DNA from: Polytrichum commune
Lineage: Eukaryota > Streptophyta > Polytrichopsida > Polytrichales > Polytrichaceae
Length of the DNA stretch: 64,000 nucleotides
Direction: 5' to 3'
Assembly: GCA_950295325.1 (NCBI GenBank)
Contig: OX485805.1
Location: 26,959,501-27,023,500, forward strand
Part shown: piece by piece, positions 26,203 through 38,440 of the stretch
How the letters are laid out: each line of letters starts with the position of its first letter
Numbering within the stretch: the stretch's first letter is position 1
The notes under the pieces: generated by a model
Database searches by the model: none
The model's input: the letters and a program-made list of their open reading frames with translations, nothing else
Told to the model about the DNA's origin: nothing
Translations under genes and position numbers: made by a program

Positions 26203-27586
26203 GATTATGTGCCTTATGCGGACTTTGATGAGAGTTTTGGAACGGACATAGAGGATGAAATTCGCAAGAGTTGAAAGAAAACATGTAAGTTGATAGTGAA
26301 CACTATGATGATGGCTACTTGCAACACTCACAACATGTTCAATTCAAATGAAATGAAGGAAGTTGGCCAAACAACCGCCAACCAAAATGTAGGAGTTATG
26401 AATGTTCTTAGCTAGATGCGAGATGTGCCAACATTGTTGAAGGTATTGACTGATTTTGAGGTAAATAAATTTGATGAGCTTGCTTCTCTTGTTTTTCCTA
26501 CAATTTGTGACACTGCCTATAACATGGATATTAGAAGGGTTATGAGTGGCATGCCTATATAGTTGACACCGAAGCAACATTTGCTCAACTTAATAATGTA
26601 TTTAAAAAATGATAATGTGATTAGCTCTGAGTATTTTCAATGAAATGTTGCCCGTTCGATATTGTGCGACGATGTGATTTTCATTGCTTTGTGCAACACT
26701 AAAGCACTTGCTTAGGAGATATCATGGCGGGGCACAAACACGGTCAAGTACACAAATCCATTACCTTGCATAGGTTCAAGTGAGAGTGATTCAAAACTAT
26801 ATACTAATTTTGCATTTTGTGAAGGAAAAATCAATATTTGAAAAAAAAATTGGTCTACAAAGCCGAGCAGTTTATGTCGACCAAAAAATTTCATTAAAAG
26901 TCTACACATTCTAGAAGATGGTGCAAGAAATGTGTAAGTACATGTATTGAACACATATTTGTCTAGAATTTGTCTAAAACGTGATAAAATTTCATTATGA
27001 TGTTTTACTATAATATTTTTTGTAATGGTGCCCTCAAGTTTATAAATAATTCAAGGACTATGAAAAAAATCCAACTTCAAAATATTTGAGGTCATGATAT
27101 CTACGTCCAAAACCATAATTAATTATTACCTTTTGATGATAAGATTTGAAGATCTTATCTTGAATTTTTATAATTTTTATCGTGATTAAAACCAATTCAA
27201 ACAACACTTTTCTAGTACTTTTAGACATATGACCAAAAAAATAATGGTTTTAGTATCCCAACTACATTGGAGAAATATGTTCGTAATGCAGAGACTTGGA
27301 AATGTGGAGAGGTCGCTAGATATGTACGAGGGAGCACTTACCGCCTATAACAAGATGCATGTTGGCTACCGTATGAGAGTAATGCAAGAGATTGATGGGT
27401 CGAAGCACAAATATCATAGGCTTATGAAGCGATTTAAATGCCACCAAACCCAATTACAACCATTTGTTTAGGGTTGCGGTCATAATGACAAATGTCATAC
27501 ATTGGCATAGAATGAATTTCACCCATGATGTTATGGGTGAACAACTTGATCCCACACAAAGTCATGGTTGGGATGGAGATTATTGA
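26203..27586 (+). pseudogene. PIF/Harbinger-type transposase pseudogene
   Basis: One frame from 26203 to 26838 reads through six in-frame stops (26272, 26413, 26560, 26641, 26713, 26839). It carries the hallmarks of Harbinger-derived transposases: a FDELASLVFPTICD stretch, then LTPKQHLLNLIMYLKNDNV, then ARSILCDDVIFIALC, and EISW before a G. The C-terminal part is recovered at about 27325-27586: AYNKMHVGYRMRV, then HRLMKRFKC, a one-base frameshift near 27442, then TKPNYNHLFRVAVIMTNVIH and a natural-looking end GWDGDY before TGA at 27584-27586. Roughly 170 or more residues of the middle are missing, including the expected DDE catalytic region; 26.84-27.32 kb instead holds AT-rich sequence unrelated to the frame. 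It is clearly dead. These family similarities come from memory of the superfamily, not from a search. Confidence 0.8.
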
Positions 27587-30500
27587 ACACTGACCTTCAT
27601 GTATGTTGTACTTCAAATTAAAGCCCTCAATTTCAAATGATCTCAATTTTCATGTTAGTTGTGGATTCTTCAAGTTCTTTTGTATTGTGTGCACACACAC
27701 ATACTCATACATACACATACTCACACACATTCCCTCACTCACATACGTGCGCGCATGCACACACACACATTCAAAGCCTCAAAACACTTAAGACCAATGG
27801 TTAAGGCACTTGACCTGATAAGATGATCAAAGCCAAAAAAATATATCACACTCAAAGTGAGAACTCGCTCAAAGCATAGTTGTAGGCTTGGATGTAGTTT
27901 TAATTTTAATTTTAATTGTTTTAATATATAAGATGTTGGTCATATGCAATCAACTACCCTACACATTGCTACACCAATTGTATTCACCTTATTCCCAACA
28001 ATTATGCCACCTTTGTCTTGCCCTCTTCTTGCGACATCGCTTCTATCTCTACTGCATGCTTGATGTTCGATATCTCAACATTTGCTGTTTTTGCCTAGCT
28101 AATCATATGTCTAGTTGCTAATAGATTTTCTTTAGCTTCACTAGATGCTTTCAAAATCCTTGTCATAACCACAACGCTCTTTGTTTGTGCCGTCAAAACA
28201 TTTTTATTTTATTTTATTATTTTGGTTAAAGGTTTAAAACAACCTCCCACATTCTCAGAAGTAGCCCTAAACCCTATATCCGGTTTAACCTTCCAGTCTT
28301 GATTTCTTTCAAGCAATCTTAGAGACACTATTTTAATGTCTTCTCATGCAAGACATTATAAGGATACGAGTATATATATCTATGTGGCATACACTTTCTT
28401 TCACATATCATGCAATATGATTTGTGTGATATTCTTCTTTCTTTCATTTGAATACTGCTCAAAATGTATGTTGTAAGTGCTAACTAGCAGTGTAAGATGT
28501 TGAGACTTCGTGATTGCCCTCAACTATTGGTTGTGGATGCCAAAATGGGTGATGTGGTTTCAAAATGTAATGGCATTAAAGCGGATGTTCTCACTCCGGT
28601 GGGCCTTGAAGGTGCAATAATACTTGAATCCGAAGTAAGGATCAGTGGTTGGTTCATAATGACACAATCATCCTCAACATGCTCATATGTTGGGCTTCCT
28701 ATATCCCTAGCCGCCCACATATCATCTTGTTATAACATGAAGTTGTCCAAGATAACTTTTCGGTGAACTTCACTGGAGCATAGAGTAGGACCATGCATCA
28801 AGTTCTCAAAAGAAATGTTTTCATAACATAGTTTTGACAATCCCCTCCATTCCATTTTCAAGATACAATGTTCAAAACAAGGCGAAAGAAACACACCATC
28901 ACCCATAACACCACACAATCACACAATCAAGTCCATTATTCACCAATGTGCTTCCCGTTACAATTTTTGTAGGTGCGATTGGACCATGTCCACTCCACAC
29001 ACTCTTGACATGGATTGAGTTTGTAGGCTAGCTCATCCTCTAAGTGTTATGTAAAATTCATACAAGTCCGCATACAAGTTCTCATGAAGTAGTCCCTTGT
29101 ATCCTCATGAACAAATGCCAAATGGAGGGCCTAAAGCATCTCCATATACTAGACTCCTTGCAAGCAAGCTCTTTCCCACATAGTTTATAACAAAGAAAGC
29201 CAAAATAGTAATGCTTAAGCTCTTTCTCATGTCCATAGTTCAACCCTTTACCTCCCAATCTTTCCTCCCACATGTGTGTAGTTTCTACCCTAATGATCCA
29301 ATTGAAGTTGTTGTATGTCAACAACTCTCTATAACGCTATCCATGACTACCCTTGCGTGTTGTGAGTACAAATCTCAATCAATGGGGGGGGGGGGGGGGG
29401 GACCACGTACAGACCATGCAACTCCTCAAAGGTGGGCGCCAATGCCACCAATGCATAAGATGTATTCATTCTCCAACAACCTGCGCTCGATGAGAAGGTA
29501 TGTTTTATATATGTGGGTTCAAACAATTCAAGCTTGTGAAGGTACATCAAGCATGAACTCAATTGTAAATATGGTCCAATAAGACTTCGCCTCTTAACCT
29601 ATAACAACTCATTACTCACATTCTAGGATAAGATTTTGCCTCTCAACTGACATGTAAAAGCCAAACATGGGTGCATGGGAAGTATATATGCGGATCCTCG
29701 TGAATGTTGGGGTGCAAGGCGTCATAACTTGCCTCCTTCAATTTGGTGCAGAGTGGAACCAACTCATTTGTACTCATGTTTGGGAAAGGTATAACCAATA
29801 GTCGCAAAGCAACATGGGGAGGACAAACAACACGTGTCTTGAAAAAACAAAGACAACAATTGTATTTTGATAACACTTTGTTTTCAAACCACCCTTGGTG
29901 TCTACAACCTTTGAAATGCCTCAAATGGTGCTTAACAACACATAAGGCTATGAAGTTAGGTGTGGACGAGATAAACCATCTCCAATTGCAGTTAAGACCA
30001 TGTAGATTGCACATGGGGGATACATTATTAGAGACACCTCTATCAATGGGTCATATGACGAGATAAGAAGAGGGAGGATACATGACATCACCAAGTCATT
30101 GGGTAGGCCATGGATGTATGTGACAACCATGTCTTCCATAGTGTGCTTTATGTCGGGTTCACGATTAGACAACTCAAAGTTCCAATCAACCATTTCCATT
30201 CCTACTAAGCATGGATCAATATTTCAACCATCTATCAATAGTAATGCCCAAAGCAATCAAACATACATACAAAGCAACATACATGAATCCATTGAGGCAC
30301 TCAAAACATAGGTGTGTAGCAAATCATGTTGTCACCTTAGAAACACCAATACCACGTGATATTGATTTCATTAATGAAAATCTTCACATGGAGCTTCATA
30401 CATGGGATTGATTGGTTCAACCTAATACTATTACTCTATGCTACATCTAAATCCCGTGCACCCAATACCTTCAGTAGTCTCTAATTTTCAAATATATATG

Positions 30501-30804
30501 TTGTATTTAACGTCGCCAATAGCTACAAGATACACCCGCAACACACAACATGTTAGACACGCACACAAACAAAGTGAACCCCAAACAACCCAACCTAAGC
30601 CTATGTACAAATCCATAATGGCTATGGAGGCTTACCTTGTTAGTTGGCCAACAATTGGAGCAACACTTGGAGTAGCTCATTCACATCATCACCTATTGTA
30701 TGTAGCTCTTGAGGCAATAAGATGAGTTGCATAATGAGCATGACTGAGATTCATACATTTATGCTTGGTAGTTTTGAGGTAATTCTAATTTATAATTGCA
30801 TTCA
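27587..30804. other. gene-poor stretch
   Basis: Contains a (CA/CACAT)n microsatellite at about 27690-27770 and an 18-base G run at 29384-29401. Near 27795-27815, ccaatggttaaggcacttg resembles a tRNA D-arm/A-box, but no B-box follows. Antiparallel open frames at 29643-30199 and 29743-30066 show no recognisable domain. No gene is called. Confidence 0.45.
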
Positions 30805-31115
30805 CAAAATGTGGCCTAAATCCAGTAGCCCATTAGAGACCAATATGTGTCTTCATATTGGATACTCAAAGCTTCATTCATTGAATGAATTATGAGCAAC
30901 CCCCTCATGAATTGTGACCTAAATCCGGCAATCCTTCAAGGACCAATATTTGTCTTCATATTGGACACTTAAAGCTTCACTAATTTCACAAATTATGAGC
31001 AACTCCCTCACAAAGTGTGGCCTAAAATTGGCAACACTTGTATGAATCTACATACTAGACACTCAAAGCTTTGGTCATATGGCTCAAATTCAGTCAAATG
31101 TAGCAAATTGGCTTA
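30805..31115 (+). repeat. tandem array, three units of 103 bp
   Basis: Units are anchored on gtggcctaaat or gtgacctaaat at 30811, 30914 and 31017. Each continues through a gaccaatat(g/t)tgtcttcata stretch, then ggacact(c/t)aaagctt and gagcaac(t/c)ccctca. The third unit is truncated. Non-coding. Confidence 0.8.
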
Positions 31116-31149
31116 GATGCAGTAATAAACGGTGTACATGGTTAAAGAA

Positions 31150-31480
31150 ACTTGCCAATTGCACACTCCCTCTAATTTGCAACGTGCTTTACGAGGCAAC
31201 TTGCTCATAGTTCACAACATGCTCTCTAAGGCAACTTATTCGCAATCCACAAAGTGGGGCAACTTGTTTGCAATCCATAGTGTGCTCTTCAAGGCAACTT
31301 GCATGCAGTTTGAATAGCTTTGCATTTGGTTGCGATTTGATCAACTATGCGCTTGCTTGCAATATGATAAACTCCACGATAAGTAGTCTGCTCTTTTGCA
31401 ATCCACAACATGCTCTTCGAGACAACTTGCGTGCAATTTAAACTCTGCTCTCTGAGGCAACGTGCTCATTGCAAAATGAG
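31150..31480 (+). repeat. irregular short repeats around ggcaacttg
   Basis: About eight imperfect units of roughly 40-60 bp contain gaggcaacttgc, a gcaatccac stretch and aacatgctct. Period is irregular. The frames crossing it are repeat artefacts. It ends next to a 15-base G run (31500-31514). Confidence 0.6.
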
Positions 31481-31519
31481 CCTCCAAGCTGGAAAAATAG
31501 GGGGGGGGGGGGGGAGGGA

Positions 31520-34500
31520 TAGGTGCCCATGGAAAGGGAGGAGTGAGGGTGAGAACTCCAAAGGGTCCCCAACTCAGGGTTCTTGGATATCGACCCCGCC
31601 TATGTATTTAGGGGTTTGACCCACTAAAGCCGGGATGATAAAATTAGTGTATGTGCCTCAACTTAGGCCTACATCTTGTGTATGATCCGACATCCACTAA
31701 CTTTAAGAATAACCTTATTATAGTTATCGTAGAAGGTTGCATTGAAAGAAAAAAACACAAGTTTCATAGGTAAATTTTTTTTTGTATCTTGGCTCTCCCA
31801 CAATAAGACATACACATGAACACATGCTCGAAGAGTCTTTCCTCCTATTCTTGGTCTCATTAAAGGTGAGTCCTAGACGTCCGAGTTTAGTCATTTTCTC
31901 ATAGGAACATGTAACTTAAGCTTGGGAAGTTCTTGGAAGCCACAAGGTTAGTGGGCACGGCTTGTTCTATATCCGGAGTATTTCATGGAACTAGAGTGTT
32001 TCCGGCTAACGCACCATGATAAGACAAGACACCCTTCAAACAATGGGATGGTTGCTCCTGTCATTTTAAGAATAACATTTCGATTCCGAACAATTCTCCT
32101 CGAGCCTCCTCTCAACTTTGCGTACCCCAAACCCCCAATTTACGTATTCCTATTTTTACATTGGATGCAATAACCTTATAATACGTATAAAGTGCATAAA
32201 AGAAGGTTAGAGCCCCTATTTCCGCGTGTCCTGCCCCTTATCCTCTCCCCGTGCCCTTTACATTCCGTGAAAGGGGGAAAAGAATAGAATTTCACAACGG
32301 GAGGGAGGCCAAGCCTGGTGTACTGACGGGCGATGACAGGAAATAACGGGTGGTGACAGGCGGGTGTCTTGCTTCGAGGAAGGGGAGGAGAGGCTGAGGA
32401 GGCGTCGGAGGAGGAGGCTATGGAAAAACAGAAAGAAAGGAAGAGAGAGAGAAAGAAGGAAGGAAAGCACGGGTGGGGGAGGCATCATCACCAGACAAAC
32501 AGACAGAAAGCGAGACACACAAGAAGAAGACGCCGTAGTGCGCACACGTTTGCACGCTCCTCTAGCTTATTCTCTATCTATTCTTTACCATCACCAATAT
32601 GTCCTAGCTAAACTAAACTTACGGCCGCTTGCTCATAATCTAACTTATGCCCCGCCTGCCTCCACTACGTGCAGATTGTCAGCGCTTAAACTAATCGTCA
32701 GAGTAGGATAGTACGGAGGGACTAAGTCGGAAGCAGTTAAGAACTTATTCCACCACAAAAGGTCGGAGAGCGCGGGGCCTACAGACTGGGGAGTGAAGTG
32801 TTCTGGATACTCCACTGCACGAGACATGCGTCAGGTACTACGAGACTTGATTGCTGTTGCTGCTTCTTTTGCGATGTTTAGAGGCGGCGCGTGGCTTGTC
32901 CATTGAGAAGGAACAAAGAAGAAGATGGAAATATAGTCAGTTAGTTCCATGATTGGCGCTCTGTGTGTGCTGGATTTCGTATGGGGAAAGTTTTTGAGGC
33001 GATCGTTAGATGGAGAATGTGATCATGTGTGTGCGGTTAGTTTCTAAGAGATGTAGGATTGAAGGAGGTTAGTGTTCATGTTTGACATTGGATCTCTCGC
33101 TCTCGCGGCTATGTCGAGCAGAGGATTTCAGCTGATTGGTATAGCGTGCTGGGATATGTCAACGTTTCAGTACCTACGAGAGGCTTGCGATGATGCTCGT
33201 TGCATATATTTTAGAGAGACAGTTTTTACAAGTGTATCCTCCATAACGATCTACAGGGACTGGTGGTTTGTGACATGCTTTGATTAGTTGGATATTATTT
33301 GAATTTGGCATGATACAGTCCTTTCTCGAGACAGTGGAGCTCCTTAAATATTGAAGCACATAGTAAGTTACGGTCTGACACTTTTGTGCAGAAACTCTCA
33401 CCTACTGTTTGTAAGATCTGTCGGTAATACTGGCTCTTCATTTGCGCACTTCAATGCGGTCATTTCAGCACGAGTTAGACCTAATGAAACGGCTGAGACA
33501 TACTGTGTCTGACGGGAGTACGGGAAAATTGATCGCCTCAGATAGACTGACATTAAGTTTTCGGTTCCAAGAACCAGCGTTTGCAAGGCAAATGAGTTAA
33601 CATTGCCGCAAGCACTTGGTTAGAGTGGTCCCTTGATTACAAAAGATTGTCAGGTCGTGGAGATGTCGCGAATGACGTACCTAGGGTGCAGGAAAATATT
33701 CTTCCTATGAGAAGCGTGTGAAGGTTTGCAAGACCTTGGTTCTTGATTGAGACAACGGAAGTCAAGCTTCTTAGAGCATACTGTCTGCAAAATCTGCTGC
33801 TCGGTCGCAGTCCTGAATCTTGGCTTTGGACACTGGTGGCTTCCTTGAGATATGTAAATAGAGAATGAGGTATCCAGGGCGTGGACAAAATGGTAGACAT
33901 GGAGGCTACTTTCTTAGCTAGATATTTATGGTCGTTATTCGAAGAAATTGCTAGAGGATTGCTCGATAGTTGCCCTATTCAACATGTCTTTCCTGCGATC
34001 ACTGTTTTCTTCTAATATATGTTCGAATAGCACAGCTTCTTATATGCCCTTCCTCCAACTCTCCGTCAAAATCCCAAACTCTACCTCCTGGGGAACGCAC
34101 TGAACTCTTTTGTAATCATCTGAGAACTTCCGGGACATTTTCCATATAGAGGCTAGACTACAAGGTGAGATTTCTTTTTCGCTGAATCAGATCTCAATCA
34201 ATGTGGATCTCAATCAATCTGCATAATTATTACAACCGTTGGTTGTGCACAATTCTTTAATCTTCATCTGAATTCGGCAATTTTCCACACCGAGAATCAG
34301 AAGTTTGGATTTCATCATCACAGATACAGGATGACATATTCTAGTCTTTGCAATTTCTTAGAGCTGGATTATGTTCTCCTTGTCTGCACTAACTGCATTC
34401 GAAGTGAGATTACATAGTGAAACAATAGAAGCAGTTTCTCTCAACTTTTTATCTGAGCTTGTCTTGCTGAGCTAGGATTGACCTCCAGTGTAGCTTCAGG

Positions 34501-35399
34501 AAGCAAGATATGCTGTAGTTTGGTTACAAGCACGAATCATCTCCTTCAGTAGGTCCAGACTCCCTTATGTAGGTTAGCATGTTACAAAGGATATTGACAA
34601 GGGTTAGAGGGAGAGAGGAAATTTCATTGGATGATCGAGCACTGGGTTTATATAATATACCGAGTGCTGTATTGGAATATCAGTATTGGTCCTTTGCACT
34701 TGCGCAAACTGCAAATATGTTTCTTTTAACAGATGCTATTGTTGAATTTTTGTAACCTGGAGTTTTTCTTCTTTCATAGAACATGCAACTCACTATAAAC
34801 TGTCTCAAATAATGCATTTGCATGGAAACTGTTTTGCAAAGGTTGTGTTTATGTGATTTTTAGCACATTTAAAAAATATTATCTGAACATATTCTACGAT
34901 TTTGGAATTCGTCAAGTGTACCCAAAACCCTAAAAGATAGTTGAAGAGTTTCAGGTCCAGCATCTAAATTTTAATTATAAACTCACTCATCTGCACACTT
35001 GAACGGTTTATTCAGGAGACAAGGAAGAGGAGGAAATTCGTGAAGTCGGAAAGGCGTCAGTAGCTGCAAATCCTATTTAGTTGGAACTTTCTCCACTTGC
35101 TCAAGTAGGGTATCAATTTTGTTACCAGCAGCGGGATGTGTTTCCATGACTTGGCGGAGGTGCAGGAAGATAGAGTTGTCAGATCTGCATCCTAGGTGGC
35201 CTCCTTCCCATGCAACCACTACCCCTGGCTTGTCCTGTTCCGACAGACTAGGTTGTTCAATTTGTATTCTTCATTGAGATATATAGCCTAGCTTCATGAA
35301 ATAATTTTATTTGCAAACTGATTGTTTCGTCCTACTCTATTCAGTCGGTGCACTTCCTGAGCAATAAGGTTGTAAGCTCTGGAAGACAGGCAGCTAGCC
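31520..35399. other. GA-rich and mixed stretch upstream of the GIL1-like gene
   Basis: 32350-32535 is strongly purine-rich on the plus strand (gagga, gaaag and agag tracts), so both strands show artefactual Arg/Glu-rich or Leu/Ser/Phe-rich frames. From about 32.2 to 35.4 kb base composition is more balanced than in the transposon regions on either side. I see no conserved coding exon. A long intron-bearing 5' leader of the gene starting at 35400 could lie here, but neither transcription start nor splice sites can be fixed from sequence alone. Confidence 0.4.
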
Positions 35400-38090
35400 A
35401 TGTGGGAGACAGAAGAAGAAGAACCTGAGATACAAGTTCTGAGAAGTTCAAGGGTCATAGGTAGGCCTTCCAGTGCTCAGCAGCATATGCGAAGAGAGCT
35501 GCCTGTGTACGAGGACAGCTTCACAAAGAGGCTAGGTCCACGGGCATATGTTACTCACGAGTCTTCTCTGGAACGGAGTAATGCCTCCAATTCTTCCTCG
35601 CACCAGCCAAGAAAGAACGTGGAAGACGAAGTAAAAAGGCTTTGTAAGTGATTGGGCATAATAGTTTTGTGTCTGCAACTCGATGGTAAATATGAGAGAA
35701 CATGCGACCAGAGATGAATCGATTGGCAGGAATGCTGTTCCTTGCAGAAATGATTACAGTTGTTTTTATCTTCGATATCCTGCTTGAAAGCCTAGTGCTA
35801 GGACTCTGGCAATTTGAAAATATTGGTACGTGGTAGTTGTAAAAAGAGATTTCAATAGCGAATAAGCAGATGGAAAATAATGAAAGGGTGGACAATGAGA
35901 AAGGTGCAGTACTTGATTTTCTGAGCCTACTTGTATTGAGTTTGAGCAGCAAGGGAACAGGAGGTTGTGAAGGTGGACAAGAAATGCTGCAACTGGCCTT
36001 GCAACAGTGATGGGATATCCGCTTTGCACCACGAAAGTGATAAGCAGAAAACACCTCGTGTTTCAGGTAGCAAGCGTTCATCCTCAAGCAGGTCTGGGAA
36101 GGAGTCCAGAGGATTGGCAGGACTCCTCGGCCGCAAATTTTTCAGGTACGAAGGCTTGCTTTTTGTGGATCATGTGGTCTATTTTGAATCAGGTCCCATG
36201 TGTTTTATTGTTCAGATTTTGGGGTATCCTGCGTTTGAAATTTTGGCTTCTGCAATTGTTTGTTTCATGTATCATTTCTGGACTACTGTATGCATTTGAT
36301 GTACGGAGTATGGTAGTAGCGAGATGTTCAGAAAAAAGAGTATTGCAATGACAGCTGGAAGAGGGAACAAAGTAGGCGAAGACATTCTGGAGTAAATGAT
36401 TAGTCCTTCTATACAATTGATTTTAACGAAGTGTTATCAAGTGAACGTTCTCACATCTTTTTTCGTTCCTTCTCACTTACTATATTGTGTGTTCTTAGGC
36501 AAGGCAATAATGCGGTCCTGTATCCAGCATGGGAGGCTGAGTTGGCACGTTGGCGAGAGCAACATGATACAGATATGAAGCAAATGAAAGAGATGTACAT
36601 GGGTCTACAGGAAATTTGCCAAGATCTGAAAAGGTTAAGTACACAAAGAGATGATTTGTCAGGGACAAGTTCGAGGCGTGCTTCTCTATCTGAAAGTTGT
36701 GATGGAAAAATGGATGGGGCTCCCTTACTTGGTCACAGCAAGAAACAAGGAGGGTTGAAGTTCACTCAACATCCACGTGAAAATGGTCATCATCTACCCA
36801 ATCGAAGAGCTAAGTCTGCTCCCAAAACTAGAGGAATCCGGGACACGGGGTTTGGGATGGAGAATAATCTGCACCTCCGGATTCCGCAGCATAAAACCTG
36901 GTACTGCCCAACTGCAGCAATTTTTGAAGAGATAGTCCAGGTGGAGAGACTATATCTGCGCAATTTTGTCACATCTCTTGTAAAATATGGTGAGGATCGA
37001 CTTTTGCTAGAGGAATTTGATGAACAAAAACACGAATCTATGACTGACTTGGTGTTCCGGCTAGTCCCTCACGCTACTTTTGCAAAAGCTTCTCATTATA
37101 AGTATGGCATCGAAGCTTGGCTGAATCGAGTTGTGTTCAAGGATTTTGGCAAGGCGAATTATGGCATAGAAGAAGGTACCGATTCACAAGCATGACATAA
37201 AGCTCAATACTAAATTGTCTTAAACACACCTGATTGATCATCCTTGTTCTATTTTACAACATCTTCATCTTCCAAGTGGTAACCTCACCTGGAAGAACTG
37301 AGGAGCCGTGCATTGGTTTCTGCAATGAATTCTTGTTGATGAAGTTTCTCCTCCTTTACTAAAACTTTCATAACTGTTTGTATGATTCACCGTTATTGTC
37401 TCTTTCATAAGCAGGCCACCTGCAAGCTTTACCCCCTTCTTGACAGTCACGTCCACTACCCAAGCACTTTATTAGTATTGGCATTGAAATTTTGTGTCCT
37501 CTTTCTAAGGAAATTAATGAGAAGGCTGGGCTTGATCGGATGCAGAGAAGGTACATGATGCACGAGCCAGAAGGCTTTCATGCTGGGATGAATATCAACG
37601 TTTATCCTTTCTAAGCGGCGTTGACGCTATTGACCCAGATGGCAAAGTCTACTATCAGAGTTTTCACGTGTATTGTAATCGAAAGTTTCAAGCTATACAC
37701 GATGAACTGCTCTGGTGGGATGAATGGCCAGACAACCTGGTGGAGGAATTCCTAGAGGCTATGAAGCAGGTTTGGCGTGCACACAAACTTGCCCTTGCTT
37801 TTGACCCACCAGCATCTCAATTTAGCATTAAATCTCAAACATCCTTTGATATTAAGTTCATGGATCCCTTAGAAGTGTCGACAAAATCTGAAGATGAGGA
37901 TTACTCCTCACAAGTTGGCTTTATTGTAAATCCGGGATTTATTGTGATGGACCGAATCATCAAAAGTCAGGTCTATCTGGCTCCAAAGGATAGCCTAGAG
38001 TCTGATAGCTCAGAATCCATTGAAGTGGAAAGAAAGACTCGTGGCAAAAAGGTAGACAAAACTCAGAAACACAATTCTTTTAGAAAGTAG
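35400..38090 (+). CDS. GIL1/IRKI-like protein (DUF641-family C-terminal region), four exons
   Basis: Exons 35400-35643, 36067-36145, 36499-37175 and 37546-38090 join in consistent phase at GT-AG introns of 423, 353 and 370 bp to give 514 residues. The ATG is the first after an in-frame TAA (35373). Residues 1-107 are Ser/Arg/Glu-rich and probably disordered. About 115-150 looks coiled-coil. About 242-330 contains VERLYLRNFVTSL and PHATFAKASHYKYG. The C-terminus has VWRAHKLALAFDPPASQF (409-426) and VGFIVNPGF...IIKSQVYL (457-478), which is the ending typical of Arabidopsis GRAVITROPIC IN THE LIGHT 1 and IRK-interacting proteins. Those are plant-specific proteins tied to light-dependent gravitropism and receptor-kinase signalling; no enzymatic activity is known. 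The usual N-terminal DUF641 block is not recognisable, so this is a divergent member. The tail after 480 is acidic, then Lys-rich. Confidence 0.75.
35644..36066 (+). other. intron 1 of the GIL1-like gene
   Basis: Donor ttt|gtaagt and acceptor tttcag|gt; phase 1. The longer antisense frames here are intronic shadows. Confidence 0.7.
36146..36498 (+). other. intron 2 of the GIL1-like gene
   Basis: Donor ttcag|gtacg and acceptor ttcttag|g; phase 2. It separates the small 79-nt exon from the main exon and contains in-frame stops. Confidence 0.75.
37176..37545 (+). other. intron 3 of the GIL1-like gene
   Basis: Donor gaag|gtaccg and acceptor gatgcag|ag; phase 1. This acceptor restores one continuous frame through the conserved C-terminal block, which is why it was preferred over other AG sites at 37413 and 37510. 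Confidence 0.7.
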
Positions 38091-38440
38091 GCAATGAAAA
38101 AAACAGAAGCAAGACCTTCATATGCCAATCCCCGTTGGGGTATATCTATGTACACTCTAGGCACAGGGAGAAGATTGATCCCTAGTGATCAGGCGAAGCT
38201 GAGAACTGGATTTTGTCACGTAATTACATATTACTTTCATACGCTCTGTGTTGTACAAGGGGAGTCTTCTGTCAATAATCAGAAGGATCCTATATTGAAA
38301 TCATAATTCTGCGAGAAGAGGAATTTACAACTTAGTTCCTATTTGAGCTTGTATCAGGACATGTGACCAGATTGTCAGATCGTGAACGAATTTTGCAACG
38401 GCTGCACGAGTTGAAGCCATATTCCAGGTTGTGTCTATCC
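38091..38440 (+). other. 3' region of the GIL1-like gene; possible extra exon at 38360-38428
   Basis: After the TAG stop, the segment between ...tgtatcag and ...tattccag|gttg encodes, in one frame, HVTRLSDRERILQRLHELKP, and it is bordered by AG and GT. It looks exon-like, but it requires a phase-1 upstream donor that I cannot find in the last exon. It could be an alternative 3' exon, a fossil exon or chance. Confidence 0.3.

Noticed and set aside
27795-27815. A-box-like ccaatggttaaggcacttg suggesting a tRNA or SINE
   Set aside because: No B-box or cloverleaf follows within the expected distance.
32258-32711. Arg/Glu-rich plus-strand frame and Leu/Ser/Phe-rich minus-strand frame
   Set aside because: Both come from a purine-rich low-complexity tract; no splice context or domain supports coding.
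35551-36087. 178-codon open frame on the minus strand
   Set aside because: It covers exon 1 and intron 1 of the well-supported plus-strand GIL1-like gene and has no recognisable motif.
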